64,000 nt of DNA from Actinomadura sp. WMMA1423 (GTDB taxonomy: Bacteria > Actinomycetota > Actinomycetes > Streptosporangiales > Streptosporangiaceae). Position numbers and translations under genes: made by a program. Positions 56,393-64,000 of this stretch are shown here, piece by piece. The notes under the pieces were generated by a model that did not search any database, was not told the DNA's origin, and saw nothing but the letters and a program-made list of their open reading frames with translations. The stretch's first letter is position 1. Each line of letters begins with the position of its first letter. The DNA lies in the NCBI RefSeq assembly GCF_006547145.1, contig NZ_CP041244.1, forward strand, positions 8,680,001 through 8,744,000. The letters run 5' to 3'.

Positions 56393-58872
56393 GACTCCCC
56401 CCATTCATCGCGTGGATCCAGTTCGCCCGGCTCGTCGTCCACCCTGCCGCGCAGCCATCCCGACTGCAGCGACGCCATCAGGTCGCGGCTGAGCTCCGGG
56501 CTCGGTTCTTCGAAGTCGTCCTCGCCCGCCGCGGCGGGCTGGGCGTGCCGCGGCGCGGACCGCTCGCGCAGCTGCGGGGCCAGGGAGCGCTGCCGGACAC
56601 GGCGCGGGAGCCGTCCCGTGACCTCGCTGTCCTCCACCCCGCCCTGCTCCGTCCCGGCGCCGTTCGGCCGCGCCCGCTCCGCGAACGGCGCGAAGGGCTC
56701 GAAGGGCTCGAAGGGCTCGAACGGCTCGGACGGCTCGGACGGCTCGACCGGCGGCTCGGGCGGCGGCGACGGCGGCACCGCGCCCCGCCCGGCGGGCAGC
56801 CCCGCGGGCTCGCCCGGCGTCCGGTCCTGGACGATCCGGCCCGGCAGCGCCGGACGCGCCGGGCGGCCGAGCCGCGCCGGGCCCAGGTTCGCCGGCGCCG
56901 CCGACCCGACCGGCTGCGGCGCCCCGCCCGCGCGGCCGCGCGACAGGTGCCAGTCGTCGTCGAGGACGACCAGCGCGTGCGGCACGAGGACGATCGCGGT
57001 CGTCCCGCCGTAGGGCGACGGCAGCAGCGACACCTGGATGCCGTGCCGGGCGGCGAGGCGCGCGACGACGAACAGGCCGAGCCGCTCGGTGTCGACCAGG
57101 TCGAACTCGACGGCGCTGGCGAGCCGCCGGTTCAGCTCCTCCAGCTCGTCGGGCTCCAGGCCGACGCCCCGGTCGATGACCTCCACGGCCAGGCCGTTGG
57201 CGACGGTCTCGACCTTGACGGTGACCTCGGTGGCCGGCGGGGAGAACGACGCCGCGTTCTCGATCAGCTCGGCGAGCAGGTGGATGACGTCGGCGACGAC
57301 GTCGCCGGTGACCGCGGCCGACGACGCGCCGGTCACCTCCACCCGCGTGTAGTCCTCGACCTCGGCGATCGCGGCGCGGACCACGTCCTCGGCGGCGACC
57401 GGGTGGTCCCAGGCGCGGACGGTCGGCGAGCCGGACAGGATGACCAGGCCCTCGGCGTGCCGCCGCATGCGGGTGGTCAGGTGGTCGAGGCGGAACAGGT
57501 CGTCCAGCTCCTCGGGGCTGGACGCGCGCCGCTCCATCTGGTCCAGCAGCCGCAGCTGCCGGTGCAGCAGCGACTGGCTGCGCCACGACAGGTTGACGAA
57601 GACCCGGTTGATGCTGGCGCGCAGCTCGGCCTCGCCGACCGCGGTGCTGACCGCGGTCCGCTGGACGGCGTCGAACGCGTCGGCGACCAGCGCGATCTCC
57701 CTGGTGCGCCCCCGCTCCGGCCGCGGCGCCTCGGCGTCGACGTCGACCCGCTCGCCGCGCCGCAGCCGGGCCACGACCGCGGGCAGCCGCTCGTGGGCGA
57801 GCCGCTGCGCCGACGCCTGCAGGCTCCGCAGTTCCCCTCCGAGCCGCCGGGCGAACAGCACCGACAGCGCGATCGACGCCGCCACGATCAGCAGGCCCGC
57901 GATGCAGGCCAGGTAGAAGCGCAGCATGATCCGGTCGCCCGCGGGCGTGACGACGTCGTTGTTCAGGACCTCGCCGAGGCGGGAGGAGGAGCTGAACCAG
58001 ATCGGCGTCAGCTCCTGCGTGCTCGCCCGCCACTGCCGGACGCCGGGATTGAGGCCCTGCCAGCGGATCTGGCTCTCGAGCGAGGCGAAGCTGCCGTAGG
58101 CGGAGGACGTGGCGAGATCCTCGACGATCCGCGACAGCTCGCCGCTCACCTCGATGCGGGCGAGGGCGAAGAACTGCTCGCGGTTGCCCGCCCAGCCCGA
58201 GAAGGCCATGCGCTCGGCCGCGTTCAGCCGGCGGGCGCCGGCCGCCGACATCAGGGCGTCCTCGCGCAGCATGAAGTCGCTCGCCCACGAGAAGTGGGTG
58301 AGCCCGGCGCTCTGCCGGAACACCGACGTGTCGTTGACGCTGATGAAGGTCGTCAGCAGCCGGAACGTCGAGTCGGAGAAGCCGCTGTAGGCGTTGATGG
58401 CCTGCACCGTGCTGGCCGCGCCCTCGTTGATCTGGTTCCGCAGCGGTTCGAGCTGGTCGAGGCTGTCGTTCAGCGCCTCCAAGCGCTCCCAGAACTCGGG
58501 GCCCATCCCCTCCTTGAGGCGGGGCTTGAAGGCCGCCGAGCGGAAGGCCGCCACGGCGCCGTCGGTCTTGCCCGCGAGGTCCTCGTAGGCCCGCCTGCCG
58601 GCCTCGCTCCGCGTCGTCAGGACGCCCACCGCGGCGGCCCGCTCGCGCTGGATCGCCCCGATGACGGCGCCGGCCGGCAGCCCGACGTCCTTGTACATCC
58701 GCGTGAACTCCGAGCGCTGCAGCGCGGCGGACAGCGTCGTCCCCGCCGAGAACACCCACAGCACGACCAGCGCGACGAGCGGGATGGTGAGCAGCATCGC
58801 GATCCGCCGTCCGACCGGCAGCGTGCGCGGCCGCTCATGGGAGCCATGAACCACCTGCTCGGGCTTCGTCAC
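56389..58872 (-). CDS. conservon sensor histidine kinase with nitrate/nitrite-sensor domain (CvnA-like)
   Basis: An 827-residue kinase. A first membrane helix (IAMLLTIPLVALVVLWVFSA) is followed by a ~270-residue extracellular NIT (nitrate/nitrite-sensing) domain. A second helix (LACIAGLLIVAASIALSVLF), HAMP-like linker, histidine-kinase-type dimer part (FVNLSWRSQSLLHRQLRLLD, without a clear phospho-histidine H-box E) and an ATPase domain with N box HLLAELIENAASFSPP and VIDRGVGLE follow. The tail is disordered, with EPFEPFEPFEPF repeats. The GTG at 58872 has AGGAG 9 bases upstream; frame further upstream is not protein-like. Confidence 0.92.
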   Translation of the reverse strand: MTKPEQVVHGSHERPRTLPVGRRIAMLLTIPLVALVVLWVFSAGTTLSAALQRSEFTRMYKDVGLPAGAVIGAIQRERAAAVGVLTTRSEAGRRAYEDLAGKTDGAVAAFRSAAFKPRLKEGMGPEFWERLEALNDSLDQLEPLRNQINEGAASTVQAINAYSGFSDSTFRLLTTFISVNDTSVFRQSAGLTHFSWASDFMLREDALMSAAGARRLNAAERMAFSGWAGNREQFFALARIEVSGELSRIVEDLATSSAYGSFASLESQIRWQGLNPGVRQWRASTQELTPIWFSSSSRLGEVLNNDVVTPAGDRIMLRFYLACIAGLLIVAASIALSVLFARRLGGELRSLQASAQRLAHERLPAVVARLRRGERVDVDAEAPRPERGRTREIALVADAFDAVQRTAVSTAVGEAELRASINRVFVNLSWRSQSLLHRQLRLLDQMERRASSPEELDDLFRLDHLTTRMRRHAEGLVILSGSPTVRAWDHPVAAEDVVRAAIAEVEDYTRVEVTGASSAAVTGDVVADVIHLLAELIENAASFSPPATEVTVKVETVANGLAVEVIDRGVGLEPDELEELNRRLASAVEFDLVDTERLGLFVVARLAARHGIQVSLLPSPYGGTTAIVLVPHALVVLDDDWHLSRGRAGGAPQPVGSAAPANLGPARLGRPARPALPGRIVQDRTPGEPAGLPAGRGAVPPSPPPEPPVEPSEPSEPFEPFEPFEPFAPFAERARPNGAGTEQGGVEDSEVTGRLPRRVRQRSLAPQLRERSAPRHAQPAAAGEDDFEEPSPELSRDLMASLQSGWLRGRVDDEPGELDPRDEWGES

Positions 58873-59350
58873 CGGCCCACACTCCTGATCGTTTCGACCC
58901 CGGTCGTCCGTGACGACCCGGCGGGACCGGAGCATACTTACATCGATTTGCCGGGGACCAGAGGTCTCACCTGCGGCGACTCGTGACCGCCCGCCTGCGC
59001 CGCGTGAACGTGCGCCTGCCGGGCGTGTCCGCGCCCTCCTCGGCCCCAGCCCCGGCGCCGGGGGTCCCGGCCGCGCACCGCCCGCCCGCTCGCCAATGTC
59101 ATCGCAGGTCAGTACGGCGGGCCGGATTGAATGATCTTGCAATGGCCCGTTTCCCCGCGCCTTCGTGATCAAGTGGGCGGGAGTGTCATGGAGCACTTAC
59201 CGAGGAATCCGGGGAGGTGTGTCAACCGTGTGAACCCCGTGAAAAACTAGGCCAATATTGGCCGTTTCGATGCAGAGTCGTGTCTTGTTGCAGGAAATGA
59301 CGCATGTCAGGCTTCGGTTTACTTTGTCCCCCCACCAACGGAGACCGAGC
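58873..59350. other. 478-base divergent gap between kinase and peptidase genes
   Basis: No gene is seen. The left part is GC-rich leader of the kinase gene with arginine-rich shadow frames. The right part (59200-59330) is AT-richer and holds the M28 gene promoter area with a 14-base palindrome. ATTGAATGATCTTGCAAT at about 59126-59143 is a loose dyad. Confidence 0.5.
59250..59263. promoter_or_regulatory. 14-bp perfect palindrome before the M28 peptidase gene
   Basis: GGCCAATATTGGCC is fully self-complementary, AT-rich at its centre, and lies 88 bases before the peptidase start in a long gap. A dimeric regulator site is the likely meaning; the protein is unknown. Confidence 0.55.
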
Positions 59351-60865
59351 ATGCGCAGAGCCGCGCTAGCCGTCCTCGCCGGGATGTCACTCGCCGCCAC
59401 CACCGTGGCCGCAGTGCCCGCCCAAGCCGCCGGCCCGGCCCAGTCCAAGCTGGCCAAGCTGGTCACGCTGAAGAACGTCCGGCACCACCAGCTGAACCTG
59501 CAGAAGATCGCCGACGCCAACGGCGGCAACCGGGCCGCCGGGCTGCCCGGTAACAAGATCACCATCAAGTACATCGCGGACCAGCTCAAGCGGGCGGGGT
59601 ACACCCCCACGGTCCAGGACTTCGAGTTCGACTTCTGGCAGGAGCAGTCGGAGCCGGTCCTCGCGGAGACCGCGCCGGATCCGAAGACGTTCGCGCCGCA
59701 CAGCGACTTCGAGACGCTCCAGTACTCCGGGTCGGGCGACGTCACCGCCCCCGCCACCGCCGTCGACCCGGCGGCCACCGGCGACGGCAGCGGGTGCGAG
59801 GCCGGCGACTTCGCCGGGTTCCCGAAGGGCCGCATCGCGCTGATCCAGCGCGGCGGCTGCTTCTTCTCCGTGAAGACCGACAACGCCATCGCCGCCGGCG
59901 CTTCCGCCGTCGTCATCTACCAGCTGCCCGACCAGCCGGGCCCGGTCGGGGGGACGCTGACCACGCCCTACGACATCCCCGTGGTCGGCCCGACGAACGC
60001 GGTCGGCAAGGCCCTCGTCCAGCAGGCGCAGAACGGCGGCGTCACGCTCCGGGTCAAGACCGACACCCTGAACCAGAAGCGCCAGGCCGCCAACGTCATC
60101 GCCGACACCAAGCGCGGCAGGGCCGACAACGTCGTGGTGCTGGGCGCGCACAACGACAGCGTGACCGCCGGACCGGGCATCAACGACGACGGCTCGGGCA
60201 CCGCGACGCTGCTGGAGATGGCCAAGCAGATCAACAAGCTCGGCTCCAAGGTCCGCAACAAGGTGCGGTTCGCCTTCTGGGGCGCCGAGGAGGAGGGCCT
60301 GCTCGGCTCGCAGTACTACGTCGACAACCTCCCGCAGGCCGGGCGCGACAAGGTCGCCCTGATGCTCGACTTCGACATGCTCGCCTCGCCCAACTACGTG
60401 AACTTCGTCTACGACGGCGACAACAGCGCGGGTGAGAACAACGTCGAGGCCCCTGCGGGCTCCGGAGCGATCGAGAAGGCGTTCACCGACTACTTCGCCA
60501 AGCGCAGGCTCCCCACCGACCCGACGCCGTTCAACGGGCGCTCTGACTACGACGCGTTCATCAGCGTCGGCATCCCCGCCGGCGGTCTGTTCACCGGCGC
60601 CGAGGGCATCAAGACCCCCGAGCAGGCGAAGCGCTACGGAGGCACCGCGGGCCTCGCCTACGACCCGTGCTACCACCAGGCGTGCGACCGCTACGACAAC
60701 GTGAACCTCAAGGGCTTCGACCAGATGATCGACGCCACCTCCGCCGTCACCGAGCTGTTCGCGCACAGCACCCTGACGGTCAACGGCAACGAGCTGGCCC
60801 GCCGCCAGGCGCAGCCACGCAAGCGCGTGGTCCCCGACGAGATCGGCAACCGCGCGACCCGGTAG
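59351..60865 (+). CDS. secreted M28-family zinc aminopeptidase with PA domain
   Basis: A 504-residue preprotein. Signal peptide RRAALAVLAGMSLAATTVAA (cut near AQAA). A protease-associated domain covers about residues 130-240 (FPKGRIALIQRGGCFFSVKT). The M28 domain has zinc ligands His and Asp in GAHNDSVTAGPGINDDGSGT, Glu-Glu in FWGAEEEGLLGS, Asp in MLDFDML and His in CYHQACDRYDN. It removes N-terminal amino acids from peptides outside the cell. GGAGA is 8 bases before the ATG. A long terminator follows. Confidence 0.95.
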   Translation: MRRAALAVLAGMSLAATTVAAVPAQAAGPAQSKLAKLVTLKNVRHHQLNLQKIADANGGNRAAGLPGNKITIKYIADQLKRAGYTPTVQDFEFDFWQEQSEPVLAETAPDPKTFAPHSDFETLQYSGSGDVTAPATAVDPAATGDGSGCEAGDFAGFPKGRIALIQRGGCFFSVKTDNAIAAGASAVVIYQLPDQPGPVGGTLTTPYDIPVVGPTNAVGKALVQQAQNGGVTLRVKTDTLNQKRQAANVIADTKRGRADNVVVLGAHNDSVTAGPGINDDGSGTATLLEMAKQINKLGSKVRNKVRFAFWGAEEEGLLGSQYYVDNLPQAGRDKVALMLDFDMLASPNYVNFVYDGDNSAGENNVEAPAGSGAIEKAFTDYFAKRRLPTDPTPFNGRSDYDAFISVGIPAGGLFTGAEGIKTPEQAKRYGGTAGLAYDPCYHQACDRYDNVNLKGFDQMIDATSAVTELFAHSTLTVNGNELARRQAQPRKRVVPDEIGNRATR

Positions 60866-60876
60866 CACCGCTTGAC

Positions 60877-60910
60877 CGAGGGACGCGCCCGGCGCCGGGC
60901 GCGTCCCTCG
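60877..60910. terminator. 17-bp perfect inverted repeat, terminator
   Basis: A 34-base perfect palindrome (arms 60877-60893 and 60894-60910) right after the peptidase stop and before the convergent LLM gene stop. With no spacer it forms a very stable hairpin; it likely ends both transcripts. Confidence 0.8.
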
Positions 60911-60942
60911 CCCTGTGTGCCACGCGGGCCCGGCGAGCCGGG

Positions 60943-61773
60943 TCAGAGCAGCGCGCCGGCGATCGCCCGCAGCGCGGGACGAGGGTCGCCGCCCGCCTCG
61001 GTCAGCACCTGGACGGCGACATTGTCCGCGCCCGCCTCCAGGTGGGCGGCCAGCCGCGCCGCCACCGCCGCGACGTCGCCGTGCGCGACCAGGGCGTCCA
61101 CGAGCGCGTCGCTGCCGCCGCCGGCGAAGTCGTCGCCGGTGAACCCGAGCCGCTCGAAGCTGGCGACATAGTTGCGCAGGGCCAGGTAGCGGCCCAGGGT
61201 CTGCCTGGCGATCGCGCGGGCGCGCACGGGGTCGGGTTCGAGCACGACCTTCTGCTCCGGCGCGAGCAGCGGTCCCGCCCCCAGGATCTCCCGCGCCGAC
61301 CGGGTGTGCTCGGGGGTGGTCAGGTACGGGTGGGCGCCGGCGGTGCGCTCGGCCGCCAGCCGCAGCGCCTTCGGCCCCAGCGCGGCGAGGACCCGCCCCT
61401 CGGCCGGGACGCCTTCGGCGTCCAGCCGGTCGAGGTAGCCCACCATCGTCTCGTACGGGCTGCGGTACTCCTGCGTCGCCTCCCGGTGGCCGATGCCGGC
61501 GCCGAGCAGGAACCGGCCGCCGTGGGCGGCGTTCAGCCGGTGGTAGCCCGCGGCGGCCTCCTCGGCCGGCGTCCTCCACATGTTGACGATGCCGGTGGCG
61601 ACCACGACGCGCTCGGTCGCGGCGAGGAGCCGCCCGGGGATGTCCGGATCGTCCGGCGACGCGCCGATCCAGATCGTGCCGTAGCCGAGCTCCTCGACGT
61701 CCTTGGCCAGTTCCGGGTCCAGGAGCGGCCAGGGGCACCAGATCCCGAGCCGGCCCAGTTCGATCTTGGTCAT
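60943..61773 (-). CDS. LLM-class F420-dependent oxidoreductase
   Basis: A 276-residue luciferase-like protein of the TIGR03620 type: MTKIELGRLGIWCPWPLLDP, ELGYGTIWIGASPDDPDIPG, VVATGIVNMWRTPAEEAAAG, RFLLGAGIGHREATQEYRSP, ILGAGPLLAPEQKVVLEPDP. Such actinobacterial proteins use F420 or FMN. Substrate unknown. GGGGAAGGG lies just before the ATG. Divergent from polA by 63 bases. Confidence 0.92.
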   Translation of the reverse strand: MTKIELGRLGIWCPWPLLDPELAKDVEELGYGTIWIGASPDDPDIPGRLLAATERVVVATGIVNMWRTPAEEAAAGYHRLNAAHGGRFLLGAGIGHREATQEYRSPYETMVGYLDRLDAEGVPAEGRVLAALGPKALRLAAERTAGAHPYLTTPEHTRSAREILGAGPLLAPEQKVVLEPDPVRARAIARQTLGRYLALRNYVASFERLGFTGDDFAGGGSDALVDALVAHGDVAAVAARLAAHLEAGADNVAVQVLTEAGGDPRPALRAIAGALL

Positions 61774-61836
61774 GCCCTTCCCCAACATCCCGGCGGGCGG
61801 TTTCATGCCCGTTCCCCCGGTGCCAGGATGTGACAC

Positions 61837-64000
61837 ATGACCGACCGGCCCCGCCTGCTGCTCCTGGACGGCCACTCGCTGGCCTACCGGGCGTTCTACG
61901 CGCTGCCGGTGGAGAACTTCAGCACCACCTCCGGGCAGCCGACCAACGTCGTGTACGGGTTCGCGAACATGCTCGCCAACGTGCTGCGGGACGAGCGCCC
62001 CTCGCACGCCGCCGTCGCCTTCGACGTCTCCCGGCAGACGTTCCGCACCGAGGCGTTCCCCGAATACAAGGCGACCCGGTCGCGGTCGCCGCGCGAGTTC
62101 GGCAGCCAGCTCCCGATCCTCGACCGGCTGCTCGCGGCGATGGGCATGCCGGTGCTGCGCGCCCCCGGCTACGAGGCCGACGACGTCATCGCGACGCTGG
62201 CGGCGGCCGCGGAGGCGGGCGGCATGGACGTGCTGATCGTCACCGGTGACCGGGACGCGCTCCAGCTCGTCAGCGACGCCGTCACCGTCCTGTACTACTA
62301 CCGGACGGCGTCGGAGATGATCCGGTACACGCCCGCCGCGGTCCAGGAGAGGTACGGGCTGACCCCGGCGCAGTACCCCGACTTCGCGGCGCTGCGCGGC
62401 GACCCGTCCGACAACCTGCCGAGCATCCCCGGGATCGGGGAGAAGACGGCCGCCAGGTGGATCCGCGACTTCGGGTCCCTGGACGCCCTGCTCGAACGCG
62501 CCGGCGAGGTGAAGGGCAAGGCGGGGGAGAAGCTGCGCGCCGCCGAGGCCGCGGTCCGGCTGAACCGGCGGCTGACCGAGCTGGTCCGCGACCTGGACCT
62601 TCCGGCGGCGCCCGCCGACCTGCGGCGGCGCCCCTACGACCTGGCCGCCTTCACCTCCCTGCTGGACGAGCTGGAGTTCCGCAACGCCAGCCTCCGCCAG
62701 CGCCTGTTCGCCGCCGACCCCGGCGGAGGGCGCCCCCCGGAGGACGACGGGACCGAGCCCGTCCTCGGGCGGGAGCTGGAGCCGGGCGAGCTGGCCGGGT
62801 GGCTGGAGGCCCACGCGACAGCCCTGACGGGCCTCGCCGCCGATCTCACCTGGGAGCGCGGCGCGGGCGGTCTCGCGCGGATCGCGCTGGCCGCCGGGGA
62901 CGGGCACGCGGCGTCGTTCGAGCCGTCCGCCCTCACCGAGCGGGACGAGCGCGCCTTCGCCGCCTGGCTGGCCGACCCGGACCGCCCCAAGGCGCTGCAC
63001 GACGTGAAGTCCCTGCTGCGCGCCCTCGGCGAGCGCGGCCCGCGCCTCGACGGGATCGCCACCGACACCGCGATGGCCGCCTACCTCCTGCTGCCGGGCC
63101 TCGCCGCCTACACGATCGCCGACCTGGCGGGCCGCCACCTCGGGCGGCGCCCGTCCGACGAGGGCGCGGCGGGGCTGATGCAGAGCGCCCGCGCCGTCCT
63201 CGACCTGGCCGGGGTGTTCGCCGCCGACCTGGCGTCCACGGGCATGGACGAGGTCCTGCGCGACGTCGAGCTGCCGCTGTCCCGGCTGCTCGCCCGCGCC
63301 GAACGCGCCGGCGTCCACGTGGACGCCGGTCTCCTGCGCGAGCTGGAACGGCACTTCGCGGACGCCATGGAGCGCGCCGCCGACGAGGCCGCCGAGATCG
63401 CCGGGCGCCGCTTCAACCCCGGCTCGACCAAGCAGCTCCAGGAGGTGCTGTTCGGCGAGCTCGACCTGCCCCGCACCAAGAAGATCAAGTCGGGGTACTC
63501 CACCGACCTGGACGCGCTGACCTGGCTCGCCACCCGGACCGACAACGGCCTGCCTCAGGTCCTGCTGCGGCACCGCGACCAGGCGCGGCTGCGCTCCACG
63601 GTCGCCGGGCTGCTCCGGGAGATCGGCGCGGACGGCCGCATCCACACGAGCTTCCAGCAGACCGTCGCCGCGACGGGCCGGCTCAGCTCCACCGAGCCGA
63701 ACCTCCAGGTCATCCCCGTCCGGACGGAGGAGGGCCGGCGCATCCGCCGCGCGTTCACGCCCGGCGAGGGCTACGCGTCGCTGATGACGGCCGACTACGG
63801 CCAGCTCGAACTGCGCGTCATGGCGCACCTGTCGCAGGACCCGACGCTGCTGGCGGCGTTCGAGACCGGCGAGGACCTGCACACCACGATGGCCGCGCGG
63901 GTCTTCGGGACGGGCCCGGGCGCCGTCACGCCGGACATGCGCCGCAAGATCAAGGCGATGTCCTACGGGCTGGCGTACGGGCTGTCGGCCTTCGGCCTGG
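61837..64000 (+). CDS. polA: DNA polymerase I, partial (C-terminus off the right edge)
   Basis: The first 721 codons of a family A polymerase. The 5' nuclease domain (1-~290) shows LLLLDGHSLAYRAFYALPVE, EADDVIATLA, VTGDRDALQLV and LRGDPSDNLPSIPGIGEKTA. The middle 3'-5' exonuclease-like domain lacks the D-x-E metal site (ADLTWERG there), so proofreading is probably absent, as in Taq. The polymerase part has the template-binding FNPGSTKQLQEVLF, TGRLSSTEPNLQVIPVRT, motif A MTADYGQLELRVMAH and the start of motif B RRKIKAMSYGLAYGLSAFGL, where the window ends. AGGA is 9 bases before the ATG. It fills Okazaki gaps and repair patches. Confidence 0.95.
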   Translation, partial: MTDRPRLLLLDGHSLAYRAFYALPVENFSTTSGQPTNVVYGFANMLANVLRDERPSHAAVAFDVSRQTFRTEAFPEYKATRSRSPREFGSQLPILDRLLAAMGMPVLRAPGYEADDVIATLAAAAEAGGMDVLIVTGDRDALQLVSDAVTVLYYYRTASEMIRYTPAAVQERYGLTPAQYPDFAALRGDPSDNLPSIPGIGEKTAARWIRDFGSLDALLERAGEVKGKAGEKLRAAEAAVRLNRRLTELVRDLDLPAAPADLRRRPYDLAAFTSLLDELEFRNASLRQRLFAADPGGGRPPEDDGTEPVLGRELEPGELAGWLEAHATALTGLAADLTWERGAGGLARIALAAGDGHAASFEPSALTERDERAFAAWLADPDRPKALHDVKSLLRALGERGPRLDGIATDTAMAAYLLLPGLAAYTIADLAGRHLGRRPSDEGAAGLMQSARAVLDLAGVFAADLASTGMDEVLRDVELPLSRLLARAERAGVHVDAGLLRELERHFADAMERAADEAAEIAGRRFNPGSTKQLQEVLFGELDLPRTKKIKSGYSTDLDALTWLATRTDNGLPQVLLRHRDQARLRSTVAGLLREIGADGRIHTSFQQTVAATGRLSSTEPNLQVIPVRTEEGRRIRRAFTPGEGYASLMTADYGQLELRVMAHLSQDPTLLAAFETGEDLHTTMAARVFGTGPGAVTPDMRRKIKAMSYGLAYGLSAFGL

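Noticed and set aside
58873..59196. Upstream extension of the conservon kinase
   Set aside because: Residues are arginine/proline-rich and precede the family start; GTG 58872 has a ribosome site and directly precedes the usual N-terminus.

Overview
The window is very GC-rich DNA with almost every third codon position G or C. It has actinomycete hallmarks: a conservon-type operon (sensor kinase, roadblock, DUF742, small GTPase), a DUF2637 membrane protein, an F420-type oxidoreductase, the ClpP3/ClpP4/PopR-like locus, and a Gly-Cys-Val tRNA cluster. I infer a filamentous actinomycete chromosome, most likely of the Actinomadura / Thermomonosporaceae kind. The genus is an inference; no rRNA or other marker is present.

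Layout. 1-4.7 kb: a partial ArsR-like regulator, a questin-oxidase-family protein, a small ORF, then a ClpP locus. That locus has a repeat protein diverging from an overlapping pair of ClpP paralogues (the second lacks the catalytic serine) and a convergent PopR-like regulator. 4.8-8.8 kb: FAD oxidoreductase, a TetR regulator with a zinc-type alcohol dehydrogenase behind three 18-bp direct repeats, and an EamA transporter. 9-16.4 kb: secreted beta-helix protein, serine hydrolase, RidA, tRNAs Val/Cys/Gly, CHAP hydrolase, universal stress protein, YceI. 16.6-26.6 kb: accessory metabolism in small regulator-target modules (LysR-TDT exporter, flavin monooxygenase plus FMN reductase, ArsR-SRPBCC), a lone hypF, MerR, F420 oxidoreductase and an MFS pump.

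26.7-32.5 kb is a scar region. A LacI gene is cut by an IS1341-type tnpB element. The other side of the element is the tail of a solute-binding protein, followed by an intact ABC ATPase and a permease cut after about 40 codons. Further on lies an AraC gene with an internal deletion and a frameshift. 32.6-42.9 kb: erythromycin-esterase-family protein, DUF427, LysE, Crp and TetR regulators, a stand-alone cytochrome bc1 b subunit, a hemerythrin-like protein without its usual histidines, DoxX, TesB, and a secreted starch-binding alpha-amylase with MalR-type boxes.

43-50.9 kb: an NrfD/4Fe-4S membrane redox pair without a catalytic subunit, a PaaX regulator, and the aerobic benzoyl-CoA (box) genes bclA, boxC and boxB. 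Matching promoter modules lie before bclA and boxC. boxA and boxD are not in the window. 50.9-64 kb: a membrane protein combining a cyclic-nucleotide-binding/Crp module with a cyclase-like domain, acyl-CoA dehydrogenase with a TetR regulator and a long inverted repeat, the conservon operon, an M28 peptidase, an LLM oxidoreductase, and polA running off the right edge.

No prophage, CRISPR array or biosynthetic megacluster was seen. The most unusual items are the ClpP locus with its divergent repeat protein and the tnpB-bounded deletion.
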